Source of the DNA: Triticum aestivum
Lineage: Eukaryota; Streptophyta; Magnoliopsida; Poales; Poaceae
Direction: 5' to 3'
Length of the DNA: 64,000 bases
Assembly: GCF_018294505.1 (NCBI RefSeq)
Contig: NC_057807.1
Span: 136,926,747-136,990,746 of the forward strand
The notes beneath the pieces are model-generated. The model was given only the letters and a program-made list of their open reading frames with translations, was not told the origin of the DNA and searched no databases. A program made the position numbers and the translations under genes. Of this stretch, positions 1 to 10,112 are shown piece after piece. How positions within the stretch are numbered: the stretch's first letter is position 1; every line of letters starts with the position of its first letter.

Positions 1-235
1 TCTCGTGGTAGATCTACTCTTGTACTACCCATATCATCAATATTAATCAAGGAGGAGTAGGGTTTTACCTCCATCAAGAGGGCCCGAACCTGGGTAAAAA
101 CATCGTGTCCCTTGTCTCCTGTTACCATCCGCCTAGACGCACATTTCGGGACTCCCTACCAGAGATCCGCCGGTTTTGACACCGACAACATGCTCTATAA
201 AAGGCCTTGTCCATGCTGATGGGGTGGGGGGCAAT
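1..235. repeat. Fragment of a dispersed repeat at the window edge
   Basis: No reading frame of interest. The text around 80-185 (a CCTGGGTAAA start, then phrases about CTAGACGCAC and GATCCGCCGGT) is familiar to me from Triticeae LTR-retroelement flanks, but this is recall and not a search. The piece stops without a clear terminus near 235, so it is truncated or runs in from outside the window. Confidence 0.3.
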
Positions 236-289
236 TCAAGAAGTTTACCACAGAATCTTCTTCAAAAGCATTGCCTTTATTCTACATTT

Positions 290-790
290 TGTTAAAAGTA
301 AATATAGATGTGATAATATACAAAAAATGGAGAATATTTAAGATAAGATGAAGAGTGATGCTACATAACCAAGTAGCTATAAATGTAAGTGCAGTGATAT
401 AGGCAAAAGGTACAGCCAAGAGTAATGCACAGCTAAACTTCTTCAGTACCAACCTTATGGTAAGAGTAAATATAGATCTGATGTGTAGAAAATGGAGGGA
501 AAAGGAAAATAAGCTGCAGAGTGATGGTACGTGAACAACTACATGTCATTATAAGTACACTGATAAAGGACAGCATGTACTTACAAGAACAATGCAGAGC
601 TAAAAAAACAATCGCATTGGATATATTCTACACTAATGTAACCATTCATACAGATCAGATAATTTGGAGCGAACAATTGATAAGCAAGCTATCATGCATA
701 CTGCTGTCACATAATGAACCAGGTATGTATGCAAGTACAGTGATACAGGACAACAGGTACTAACAAGAGCAAAGCAGTGGGCAGCATATT
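290..790. repeat. Degenerate tandem repeat, three units of about 166-180 bp
   Basis: Three diverged units each carry a matching core: AAGTGCAGTGATATAGG near 387, AAGTACACTGATAAAGG near 553 and AAGTACAGTGATACAGG near 733, followed by a GTAC and a GCACAGC/GCAGAGC stretch. Spacings are 166 and 180 bp. The rightmost unit overlaps the 3' end of the last recognisable exon of the minus-strand gene at 765-2100, so the duplication appears to have copied an exon end, its splice donor and the start of the intron. The middle unit retains a better donor (GTAAGT on the minus strand) than the rightmost one (GTTAGT). Confidence 0.6.
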
Positions 791-2100
791 TGCGATATCC
801 TGTCGTTCTTGTCAAACCGGAATTCTTCTTCGAGAAGATTTCCTGCAAAAAAGATCCGTAAGGCACATGCGGAAAAGTAGAAGTTCAAAGTGTCATGTGA
901 TTTCATAGACAATACCTCATCCTGGGAACGAGACCAGTGCAAAACAAGGTTTTTCCATTCAACGTCTTCTAAATTTAGCACAGGAAACTTCATCGGAAAT
1001 TCATTTATAGACTTTCCATCAAAGTGTGATTTCCTCAGGTAACACCGATACTGCTGCAATGCTTCCTTGAAAAGTACAAGCAAGCTTTGCTCATCATGAC
1101 TATCCTGATTGACCCTCGCCTAGTTACAACAATGTAATGTAAATCATTGATGTGTTCAATCAGCAGAAAACAGGAAAATAATAACCATGAATAATAGCAC
1201 TTACACGTAAGTTGGACAGGAAGATGTGAAAATGGTGTTTGTCTTCACAATAACTACCCAGGAATATATGCACGTAGTCCCTGACAACATTGAAAGCATT
1301 GTATTTTAAACTGGGAATAAATGGAATGGGGTTCCAATCTGCAGGAATTGGCCGTCTTTGCAGTTGGGATAGGTCTTCGGCCGGTGGACTTGCTGTACTT
1401 TTTGCCTGAGTGGGATTTTTCTATGGTATAGCTGGTGCTATGGCAAATGAAATCGTATACCTTTTCCTGGACTGCAGGTACTGTGTGGTGGGGCTAGTGG
1501 TGTGGCCAGTGAAGTATGGGTATAGTCTGCTGGAGTCGGTCCTACGTTTTTTGTGTCACTGGTTGTACAGCCAATATAAGTGGGGTGATGTCTGATTTCT
1601 CCGGCACCACCATGTTTTTCAAGGACTTTGCTGGTGCTCCTTTAGGTTCAGCAATCACCCTCTTCCTTTTTGATGTCTGATGCACAAGAACAGCATTTGA
1701 CTGGAAAAACATGGTATGATGACAGATGGAATATGTATTGATAATGGATGGGCATGGCATCTCGACATATATGATGAGTAAACTAAGAAGATGGCAGTGC
1801 AACAAAGTAGAAGAAATGCAAGACAACATATGCAAGATACCCACAATCAATAAAACATTGCCAAATTAGAACAGGCACCTTGATGGGTGAACAGGACAGG
1901 CCATCTGCCTTTGACTCGTCGAGGTTAGAATAGTCATTAGGATCATATTCTGAAAAAGAATCAATAGGTGGGGAGCGTATGAGTTTCATTGCATCCAGAA
2001 TGGCACTCAATGCCTTGGTGCCAATTTTGTAAGTCATTGCACTGTTTAGCTTCAAGAGTGGACTGCTGCTAGTGCGACACAAAGCAGCTACACATATCAT
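765..2100 (-). CDS. Spliced plant En/Spm-type (Ptta, Transposase_24-like) protein, partial
   Basis: Minus-strand exons can be placed by reading frame and splice sites: about 2086-1879 (donor GTGCCT), 1700-1546, 1405-1205 (donor GTAAGT), 1119-916 (donor GTATTG) and 842-765 (donor GTTAGT). The last three are each a multiple of three long and join in phase. The last two encode a W-x2-L-V-x2-W pattern (WKNLVLHWSRSQDE) followed by SKKNSGLTRTTGYRKYAAH, which matches what I know of the plant transposase Ptta/En/Spm family (W..L...W, then S..N, then T-G and an A-rich end). The third exon holds IPADWNPIPFIPSLKYNAF. The second exon is out of phase with the third, so that junction is wrong or broken. 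The start is not located and the 3' end probably lies beyond the tandem repeat or outside the window. Such domesticated or decaying transposase-derived proteins are common in grasses. Whether this one is expressed cannot be told. Confidence 0.5.
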
Positions 2101-2463
2101 AGTGTAGATATAACATGAAAACCTTAAGCATTAGAGTAAAATCAGCAAAGTGGAACTTGCTGGAATATATGTGCTAGTATTGCCGGTACGACTAGAAAGG
2201 CTTCGGATACTAGCTCTCCTCAAGTGAAGGTGCGGTAATGTTAATATCAGTTTAACTCTTGAAGGCGACACAGCTCCCCGCATTTCCTTGCTATTCTTAT
2301 ACGATTCAAGTGGGCAGGCCACTACAAATCCTATTCCTATGTTTACAAGATCCTACGAATCAAAGAGTCTCAAAGTGTCCATCACAACCGATTGTATAGA
2401 CCTCTACACTGCAAATGTCCCTGCTCATCTTCAGTACAAGGAACATATTGTACTACTATCATA

Positions 2464-2622
2464 CTCCCTCCGTTCCAAAATATAAGTCTTGGTAAAGATT
2501 TCCACCATGGATCACATACAAATGTATCTAGATACATTTTAGAGTGTAGATTCACTCATTTTGCTCCATATGTAGTCCATGGTGGAATCTATACAAAGAC
2601 TTGTATTTAGGAACGGAGAGAG
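2464..2622. mobile_element. Stowaway-type MITE (159 bp)
   Basis: Starts CTCCCTCCGTTCC and ends with the inverse GAACGGAGAGAG, flanked by TA on both sides (2462-2463 and 2623-2624). The interior is itself a long inverted repeat: a segment with ATTTCCACCATGG and ACATACAAATGTATC on the left is mirrored on the right. The TA target site, TIR and palindromic body fit the Tc1/mariner-derived Stowaway MITEs of Triticeae. It lies just upstream of the minus-strand transposase-like exons, possibly in an intron. Confidence 0.9.
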
Positions 2623-2639
2623 TACATATTAAAGAAGAA

Positions 2640-3030
2640 CGGAAGAGGAACATGGTAAAGAAGAGCAAGCAGATTTTGGATAATAAAATGTTTGTTGCGC
2701 AGTGCCCACACATGATGAACCAGAGCGCATTAAGAATGCAACTCCCAGCTGTCTCTCGACCATTTCAGGCGGTTGGATGAAGATCCTACGTCTCCTAACC
2801 CTTCTTCCTCGTCTCTGATTCTTCCCATACAGAACACCGCACGGGCCACCGGTCGGACCACTGGCCCCCACCGCATGTGTTCCTCCGCCACCCCCACCCC
2901 CACCCCAACCCCCACCCGCGTCGAGTTTTCTTTGTTCGGTGAGGCCCCACAACCACCCGAGGCCCTTCGATTGAACCGGCGAACTCCGGCGAGCTCTGAA
3001 AAATCGACTGACCCAATTTTGAAATTTAGT
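2640..3030. other. GC-rich stretch, no assignable gene
   Basis: Contains a C-rich run of CCCCCAC repeats around 2885-2925 and short overlapping frames on both strands. It may be transcribed leader or intron of the minus-strand gene to its left, but I see no convincing start, splice pair or motif. Confidence 0.3.
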
Positions 3031-3039
3031 CTACCATGA

Positions 3040-3600
3040 TTTAACTAGTGTGGAATATAAAAGGGGAAAACCATAAGCATTGGGAGTATAGTGTTGAGCA
3101 TGCCATGGAGGATCTGAAGGTGCAAACCGGACAAAGGCAACTTCGCAACCAATAAAAGAAATCAGAGTAAAGCAGTGGCAATCTATTTTCTTGCTGCGAT
3201 AAATAAGTTGAGCAAATACGAAAGAGTACCACCTCTGGTGCGGCGCCGTGTACGCATCTGCTGAGAATTTGACGGTGCTGCAGTAGCGATGGCTGTCGGC
3301 AGCGTGGAAGCACATCTAGGAGGGTAGACAGTGGCGGCGGGGCACGGTGAACGAGACGGTTGTAGGAGCGGCGCCGGCAAGGTGGACGACGGCGGGGATG
3401 AAGCGAGAGGATGGGATGCAAGGATCCTGGTCCGAAGCCGTGGATGAGAGAGGTCAATCTCTTGTAATGGACAGCGGCGTCGGGGTATCAGCTCCGGCAT
3501 GGTGGAGGAGGACGGCGGTGGATGGGGTGGCGGACGGCGGCGGACGGAGGAGGGTGGGGTGGAGAGGGTGTTTTGGCGCCCACGGAGTACGAATGGGGAA
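3040..3600 (-). other. Possible first exon of a minus-strand gene
   Basis: A GC- and CpG-rich block stands out from its surroundings. On the minus strand it has long overlapping open frames with proline/serine/arginine-rich composition, and one frame is followed by a plausible donor (CAGAG|GTGGTA) near 3235. Position and composition suit the 5' exon of the transposase-like gene at 765-2100, with its promoter to the right. No domain is recognised, and a non-coding CpG island is equally possible. Confidence 0.25.
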
Positions 3601-3868
3601 AAGGGAGGTAGAGAGGAAGGGGGGGACCATGTATTCAGGGCGCGCTTGTCTCAAATGCGAGGAAATTTACAAACTTAGCCCCCGTTTCAAATTTCTACTA
3701 CATCACAGCAACATTAGTCGGTTGGGGATAGGACGGTAATCTCGCATACACCGAATATTTGCCGACGAGAGTCTGTTTTTGGCCCCCACCGTGTATGAAT
3801 ATGAATCGGGGAGGGAGTCGATTTCGGCCGAGGACACACTGTGTTTTGGCGCCCACCGTGTATGAATC
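3571..3868. promoter_or_regulatory. Three repeats of a TTTTGGCGCCCACC-type motif (E2F-like)
   Basis: TTTTGGCGCCCAC occurs at 3571 and again at 3844; a variant with GGCCCCC sits at 3776. The second and third are followed by CGTGTATGAAT and the first by a diverged version. TTTGGCGC matches the consensus of plant E2F/DP sites. Repetition of the longer block shows local duplication, and a regulatory role for the candidate exon to the left is only an inference. Confidence 0.35.
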
Positions 3869-3869
3869 C

Positions 3870-4425
3870 AGGTGAGAGGCGGTTACGTCACGTTTGGGTG
3901 AAATTACAAACCTACCCCTATCGAAACCTATAGAAATCCAGCAGATAGGCTTTGCGTGGCAGGGATAGGTAGTAGTGATTTCCATCTCGCAGATTTTGGT
4001 TTCGGGCGGTTACTGCGACTTTCCCCGCTTCGTTCAAATTTTGCAGAGTGCACGTTTACCGTGCCAACTCAATTCGAATCCCGTTTGTATTCTATTTTTT
4101 CCGGGCGGGATCCATTTTCAATTGGGATTACATTCTATATACATCATTTTTTTATATATACTTTCAAAAGCACAACAAAGAATTCTGCTCCTTTATATGT
4201 ATAATATGATTTACAAATACAACGATCTCGAAATCTTAAGGTTGAATTCGAAAAAATTTAACCAAATTATGTTCTACTAAAATGTATGGATCAGTAATAT
4301 TTACATATTAAATAACATAGATGTGCGTGAATTCATATGAGTATGCATGTTTGATAGATCAATTTTGGTTCGAGCATGTATTACATGTATCATCATCTCG
4401 AATTCAAATATTTGATTCCCTTTTT
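3870..4425. other. AT-rich intergenic sequence, nothing identified
   Basis: Composition shifts from GC-rich to AT-rich after about 4080. There are short frames only, with no terminal repeats or recognisable coding. Confidence 0.5.
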
Positions 4426-5298
4426 TGTTCACTCCTTTCACGGCCATCTCTCTCGCATGCATGCTCCTTCAGGTAGCTATCACTCTCTTTTCTCCAGCTC
4501 ACCCGCACGCTCACTTCATGTTTCTCCTATCCTCGCAAACATGGTCTCTCAACGTCTCCCTTGAGAAGTGTCACACTCTCCCTATCATTATACATTACAC
4601 GGTTTTCATTATCTCTCACGTCTCTACTGTTCTCTGGTATCACTCGGTACATAAGCTTTCTTTTTCACCGCCACACACACAGTCTCCACTCGTCTTTCAC
4701 TTTGTCTTTCTCTCTATGGGATTCTATCACACACCCTATATGTCTCTACATATGACTCATACCACTAAAATTACTATCTCTCTCTCTCTCTCTCTCTCTC
4801 TCCTGTAGACACAACATTTGTTGCGGTCTCCTTTTTGTCTCCATCCCAGACTGACATTATTCATTTGTTTACCGATCAGACAACCCCGACTACCGTCTCC
4901 TCTCTCTCTCTCACACAGACACACACACACACACAACTCCTGCTTCCACTCCCCTTCCCGACTACCATCTCTCTCACACACACACAAAACTCTCGCTTTC
5001 GCAGCCCGACGCGTATTTCTCTCACAAACATTTATCAACTAGCTAGCCTCTAGATAGGTTTATACACCCGCATACTCGTGCTTCCACCATCACATACATG
5101 TCTCTCTCCCACTCCTTGTATCTACGTAGATTTTTCTTCCCTTCTTGAGACACGCCCTCTCGATCATGCACACACACACTATCTCCTTATTTTAAGCTGA
5201 TACCTATCGCACACACACTCCTTGTGTCTTTGCCACACATGCACTCCGTCCTCCTCCACTCTCCCTCTCTCTCACACACACGTGGGCTTTTTGCAACA
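4426..5298. repeat. Low-complexity pyrimidine-rich (CT/CA) tract
   Basis: Dominated by CTCT and CACA runs, including an uninterrupted (CT)n of about 30 bases at 4771-4802 and (CA)n blocks near 4917-4935 and 4974-4987. The open frames here are simple-sequence artefacts. A similar tract in the opposite orientation occurs at 10660-11700. Confidence 0.8.
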
Positions 5299-5300
5299 AC

Positions 5301-5719
5301 TAGCAAGATGCCCATGTGATGCATTTGTATGAGTAGTTTATCTTGTGGAGGAAAAGGATGAACGAGGGAAGGCCTTATTTGCAAATGTGGAGAGGGGTGT
5401 GGGTATCTTTTTGCAAAATTGCCATAGTTTCCTTCCTATCCGTCACATATAGATCGGACGGCCTATATTGCAGGATAGCAGGCACACGATCATCACCGAC
5501 AATGCTTTTTATAAGAGTAGGGATAAAAAATAGAGTTGGTGATGATGGTGGGCCTTCCATCCTGCAATGTAGGTCGTCCGATTTATATCTGACAGATAGG
5601 AAGGAAAACATGGCAATTTACACGCACTCTTCACCACATTTGCAGATAAGGCCTTCCCTCGTTCATCCTTTTCTCCCACAAGATCTTGATGTTCCGTGCA
5701 ACGCACGGGCATCTTGCTA
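5301..5719. mobile_element. Foldback element with Helitron-like hairpin termini
   Basis: The two halves are inverted copies: 5301-5520 mirrors 5527-5719 over roughly 180 bp with scattered mismatches. The outer ends read TAGCAAGATGCCC on the left and GGGCATCTTGCTA on the right. The right end is preceded by a perfect short hairpin (CCGTGC-AAC-GCACGG). A hairpin followed closely by CTAG(T) is the usual form of a Helitron 3' end, so this could be two Helitron 3' ends joined head to head, or a foldback DNA element that resembles one. No transposase is encoded. Confidence 0.65.
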
Positions 5720-6534
5720 TTAAGAGTAGAAATTAGACATATACCACTTCTCGAATCTTGAAACGAACAACATTCCTCCCTTATCTCATCAAAACCGCCA
5801 AAGGAATATATTTTGAGTGAAACATATCATATTTTTAGTGATATACGTATTTCAAAACTAGACTTTTTTCTATCAAATCGGTGAATATGTATTAATCTAC
5901 TTTGATTGTGTGGCAACGCATTGGCACATTGCTAGTAGTTATTATAATTTTTTGGACACCATACAAATGGTGGAGTACATATACGAAGAGAAGAGGCGCA
6001 CGCACGCAGTCAGCCTCTCGCTATCTCGCACACATGAGTGTTACGTAAAGGCGATGTTAACAAATAGACCCTAAAACCTTAGGTGCACAATTGCTGCATT
6101 TGCGGGTACAGGGTACATGGTGGAGCACCTTTGTAGGAATAGTCAGCTCGCGTGATAATTTGACCCGTAGGAGTTGATGGTCGGGACCACAGGTGAACGA
6201 CTTGGAGCGCGGTGGCTCGCCAGTTGCCACAGATCGAGTAGCCATGTTTAAAATATCGTTTTTTAGCGGGGTTAAGAGTTCCGATTTTCAATGGTGCGTT
6301 ATAAGTAGTAAGTAGTTTTTATAACGATTGGTATGGAGCGAAAATGGAATTCATAGTACTACGTACCTCCTTGGCGTATGGTTGTATGTTTTTTTTGCAA
6401 TGGAGGTTGTATGGGTTTATGTTGCGAGATGTTGAACCTGGTAGTTCTAGGGCAAATACTATGGTTTAGATTTAGATGCTGGTTTTCAGGAATGAAAATC
6501 GGAAGGGGAAACCCTTCTTTGATCAAAAAAACTA
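5720..6534. other. Intergenic, with one more Helitron-like end near 5912-5937
   Basis: GGCAACGCATTGGCACATTGCTAG at about 5914-5937 resembles the termini of the neighbouring foldback (hairpin-like GC stem, then TTGCTAG), but no matching start is visible. The rest shows short frames only, and a moderately GC-rich block at 6070-6240 has no recognisable product. Confidence 0.35.
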
Positions 6535-6661
6535 CTACCTCCATTCTGGTTTACTAGTCCCCATCGTACTTTGGGTTAAAGTTTGTCCATGAATTTTACT
6601 TGTAAAATGTGAATGGAAAATGAGATTTTGTTATACCCAAACAAAAAAGGACTGGAGGGAG
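6535..6661. mobile_element. Small Stowaway-like MITE (about 127 bp)
   Basis: Left end CTACCTCCATTCTGG preceded by TA; right end GGACTGGAGGGAG. The ends are inverted but imperfect and the right TA is lost, so the copy is old. The left end is related to that of the MITE at 17146. Confidence 0.6.
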
Positions 6662-7288
6662 TGATTGCTCTGACACGGACGCGACCTCTCATAGCGCAGG
6701 CATTGAACCGGCGCGCCGGCCAAGAGGGCCGCACTCGCTGCAGGCCCGGCTGAGCACGCGTTCTCGCCGCGTGCAACTAGCTTAAGACTGCCCTGCCTGC
6801 CTTCACTGAATCCGAGCGTGTGCCAGCAACACGTCCTTCCGCGAGCCGGCAGGCATTTTACAACACAAAAAATGACTAAAATATAATTAATTTGTGCATG
6901 GTCTTGACTTGTTGTGCTCGCACTGGTAGCAGGAACTAGTAGAGGATTTTCTTTATTTATAACTCTCTCACATTTTTTTGGCTTTGAAGTGAATCATGGT
7001 TGTGGACATTATGTATGAATGTGCAGATATCTGTGAACATGAGTTTGATGTGGAAGTTGAACTTGGAATGTCGGGCTTGCGCGTGAACTATACCATGTCC
7101 AATGCTTCATGTGTTATTGTTTGGAAAGTAATTGTTGCTATTACATGACCCGAAAAAAAACATTTTGTGCCACATCAGTAGATGCACAGACATCACAACA
7201 GGCATGCTGACTGGATGAACATTTGAACCTAGCTATTATGAAGGAAATTTTGTATTAACAACAATTTTAGATAGCAGGAGACGCCTAG
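6662..7288. other. Intergenic, nothing identified
   Basis: A GC-rich patch at 6680-6850 includes a CGGCGCGCCGG palindrome, then AT-rich sequence follows. No frame, repeat end or RNA gene is supported. Confidence 0.45.
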
Positions 7289-7635
7289 CCTACTCTGCCT
7301 CTGCTAGCTTATTTCTGGCTTCTTCCATCTCTTCTTTGGCTTAGGTGAAGAGAGCATCTGATTGCTCTTTTCCCTTCTTCAGGAACTCAGCTACATTCTC
7401 AAGGGCTATTGCACGCTTTCTTTCAGCCTTTACTAATGCCACGAGGACACGAACAGTTGATGACTCCACCTGGCTTGTGTGTAATCCAGCATCATATGGG
7501 AATTTGGACCTTGTGTCTAATCCAGCATAATTAGGGAACTGACATCTTGTGTGTAATCCAGCCTCATTTTGGAAACATAATCTCGAGGTTGACCATACTT
7601 CCCTCCTCGCAGGAACTGCATCCTGACATGAAGTT
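7289..7635 (-). pseudogene. Coiled-coil exon fragment with a 36-bp internal repeat
   Basis: Read on the minus strand, one frame carries three 12-residue repeats ending in AGL-(H/D)-T, and then a charged helical stretch including KAERKRAIALENVAEFLKKG and AKEEMEEARNKLAEAE. Two in-frame stops interrupt the helical part (after ...SDALFT and after ...KLAEAE). The repeats are visible in DNA as 36-bp units beginning CTTGTGTGTAATCCAGC at about 7474, 7510 and 7546. Charged C-terminal helices of this kind are common in plant transposase-derived proteins such as the one at 765-2100, so a link is possible but unproven. Confidence 0.5.
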
Positions 7636-7639
7636 ACTT

Positions 7640-8252
7640 CTCTTTTAGATCAATACTCAGAGCAACCTAGATCCATTTAGTAGAAGCCAGATAAACAGAA
7701 CTCGGAGAAGTGAATTCAAAAGGAAAATAAAAATAAAAACAGACTACAAGGTGAGAACACCCACTTCCTACATCAATCTAAAAACGAAAGCATTAGGACG
7801 ATTAAGACTCTTCTTATTACACATCTAAGAACACCACGCTTAAGAGAAGCAGAAACTACAACATATACACATCGAAGAACACGAGGCTACACGAAAGTAA
7901 TTGAAAGGGTGTTACTTACCAAATCTCATTTTACAGGTTCGGTGCAGCTCCTCTTTAACTTGCCACGCTCCTTGAAGATGTCCCGAATATCCCGTGTTTG
8001 GTCTTCATTGCTCCTCTGCATGTTCGCACTCGTGGTTTTAAAATCTCAACATGGCAAGAAAAATATAATACTAGTAATACTCGCGCATCTTGTGGGCAAC
8101 ATTAAAGCACTCGTCTGCCATGTTAGAGCATCTCCAATAGAATCACAACGCGCGGCGCTTTAAAAAAGCATTGACATTGCTGAGATCGAGAAGTAGATAC
8201 TAGAGAGTAGAGGATAGTTCTCAGCATAGATAGATAAAAAAAGATAATTCAA
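7640..8252. other. Intergenic between the coiled-coil fragment and the AP2/ERF fragment
   Basis: Moderately AT-rich. A plus-strand open frame of about 84 codons at 7909-8163 has no recognisable motif. No terminal repeats are seen. Confidence 0.4.
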
Positions 8253-8836
8253 CTACTCCTCGTCGTCCGACTCCTCCTCGGTGATGTCCTCCTCCGACGT
8301 CTGACTGTAGGCGTGAAGATAGCGATCATCGTCGGATTGCCAGGGTGACGCTGCTCCTAGCCTCATGTTGATTGAGCGTCCCCTTTTCGCCTACGCTTGT
8401 CCTCGCGATAGGCGGCTCGCTCCGCCCTCCTCTTATCCCTCTCCGCCCTCCTTTGCGCGTAGAACTCGCGCTCGTAGATGATGTCCTGTGGGAAGTGTTG
8501 GCGCCACAGCGCCATGGCTTTCTCGTCCATCTCGGCAATGCCGAGACGGTGCTCCCGCCTCCGGTTGTCGCGACGATCCTCGTCGGTGCTAAGCCGCGGC
8601 AGAGGCGCGAGCTCCTGCGCCCGCTCCCGCGTCGGCACGTTGGGGAAGTTCAATGTTCTATGAGGCCACCGAAGGCGCCACACCGCCGCGTCGTACGCGC
8701 GGGCAGCCTCGTTGGCGGTGTCGAAATTGCTAAGGCCGAGGCGCATCCCGCGGAATCGAATCTCGGAGGAGAAGCCGCTGGAGGGGCGCGCGCGGACGTC
8801 GCGGTATCCTCAAGTTTCCCAGCGACGCGGCGGCAT
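8253..8836 (-). pseudogene. AP2/ERF-domain protein, disrupted
   Basis: The minus-strand start at 8836 has a strong context (GCCACCATGCC). Codon 9 is TGA, immediately before the domain. The following frame gives GYRDVRARPSSGFSSEIRF and then LGLSNFDTANEAARAYDAAV, the two halves of an AP2/ERF DNA-binding domain (YRGVR...E-I and the LG-x-F-D-T-A-x-E-A-A-x-A-Y-D-x-A helix). After the domain come RTLNFPNV and a charged helix rich in R, E and K. The frame then stops at 8363, while an acidic tail (SEEDITEEESDDEE) ending at 8253 lies in another frame, which indicates a frameshift near 8370. The domain order and acidic end match a single-domain ERF-like family that I recall as highly amplified in wheat. 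As it stands the protein cannot be made from the first ATG. Confidence 0.8.
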
Positions 8837-8933
8837 GGTGGCGCGACGGCAGCAAGGCGAAAAAGAGCGGTGGCGAGGCATAGAGCGGGGAGAGAGCGGT
8901 GGCAAGGCACAGAGCGGTGGGAGGGCGTTGGAT

Positions 8934-8942
8934 TTTATAAAG
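8934..8942 (-). promoter_or_regulatory. TATA box of the AP2/ERF fragment
   Basis: The minus strand reads CTTTATAAAATCC about 100 bp upstream of the ATG at 8836, inside an otherwise GC-rich block. It is followed by CACCGCTC-type repeats that would be the 5' UTR. A GCGCCAAAAC/TTTTGGCGCG motif lies a little further upstream. Retention of promoter, leader and Kozak context shows that the fragment was copied at DNA level with its promoter. Confidence 0.6.
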
Positions 8943-9127
8943 CGCGCCGGACGCCGCGCGCCAAAACTAGCGCACGCCCGGCCGCTTTTTCCCTTGCGCG
9001 CGATCCTTTCATGACGTCTCTGCTATCTCTACTCTCTTCTCTACAGTTATATTTATTTTATATTTTATATTTAATATTTATCTCTACTTCCTTTACTGTC
9101 TACTTTTTTTCTCTATACTTTTTTTCT

Positions 9128-9317
9128 TGCAATATAGGTCGTCCGATTTATATCTGACAGATAGGAAGGAAACAAATGGGAATTTTGCAAAAAGATACCC
9201 ATACCCCTCTCTAGATTTGCAAATAAGGCCTTCCCTCATTCATCCTTTTCTCCCACAAGATAAACTACTCATACAAATGCATCTTGATGCATGCAACGCA
9301 TGGGCATCTTGCTAGTT
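9128..9317 (+). mobile_element. Partial second copy of the 5301-5719 foldback (right half only)
   Basis: From TAGGTCGTCCGATTTATATC to the terminal GGGCATCTTGCTAG, this segment matches the right half of the foldback at 5301-5719, including the CTGACAGATAGGAAGGAAA block and the CCTTCCCTC-TTCATCC block. The hairpin before the end is weaker (GCATGCAACGCATGG). Here the end reads CTAG followed by T, as expected of a Helitron 3' end. The mirrored left half is absent. Confidence 0.7.
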
Positions 9318-9554
9318 CTAAAAACCTTAACATCATTTGCCACACTATTGGTTGCAGATGAAAAACCTACCCAAGCACAGCGCGGTACAGGAGCGACGCA
9401 CAATTACAAGCTGATATTCTGTTGGACAATGGAGGCTATAACCAATTACTTTTACGGGAACAATAGCACCCAGGAAATTTGAAGGGTAGGTATGAACAAA
9501 ATTGGAACTGCACATGTACTGCTAAGTGATTAAATACACACATTACCAATCGAG

Positions 9555-9870
9555 GAGGAGAACGATGGTCGCGGCGGCCTCTGTGAGTCATGGTCGGCAA
9601 CGAGAGTCAGTTCATTGTCCACGACGGTGGTACTTCTACGCTTGGCATCGGCTTCTGGGAAGAAGATCCGAGACCGTGGAAGACGATGCCGGGGAAGAGG
9701 CTCTGTGTACGACGACAACGGTGGACCGGCTCTAGTGCGGCGTACGAGGTCGTCGATGAGGCAGATGCGCTGCCGTGGACGAGTGCACCAATGTAAAGGG
9801 GAGGAGCACGAAGGCTGTGGTGCCGTGGAGAAGTCTATTTTACGGTGGGGATAGAAAATGGGGAGTATTC
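9555..9870 (-). other. Possible minus-strand coding exon, unidentified
   Basis: GC-rich block with one minus-strand frame open from about 9870 to a plausible donor (ATTG|GTAATG) near 9551. Composition is proline/arginine/serine-rich with no recognised domain. It has the character of a plant first exon, but a non-coding CpG-rich leader is as likely. Confidence 0.25.
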
Positions 9871-10112
9871 AGGTGTACTACTCTGGGTGCCGGGGTGGGG
9901 TTGGCTGGGTAGGGTGAACCTGAAGTTACGAAAACAGCCCCCTGCCAAGCGTCATCCGTAGGCCTGTTCCGAAGGCTATGATGGTAACTTCCCACTGCTC
10001 GAATCAGGGTCGCGAGAGATTTTCCCGCCGACCTCAAAATTTTGTGACACTGGACTCCCCGTGTGGCGTGTTGAGTGATTCGGCTAAGCAACTAGCGAGT
10101 AGTAGTAGTAAA
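9871..10112. other. Intergenic, nothing identified
   Basis: Short frames only; no repeats with recognisable ends. Confidence 0.4.

Noticed and set aside
4426..5298. Open frames rich in serine, leucine and histidine
   Set aside because: Simple-sequence CT/CA tracts are open on many frames; no coding signal.
8372..9157. 261-codon plus-strand frame
   Set aside because: It is the antisense shadow of the AP2/ERF fragment and its promoter; no domain in that frame.
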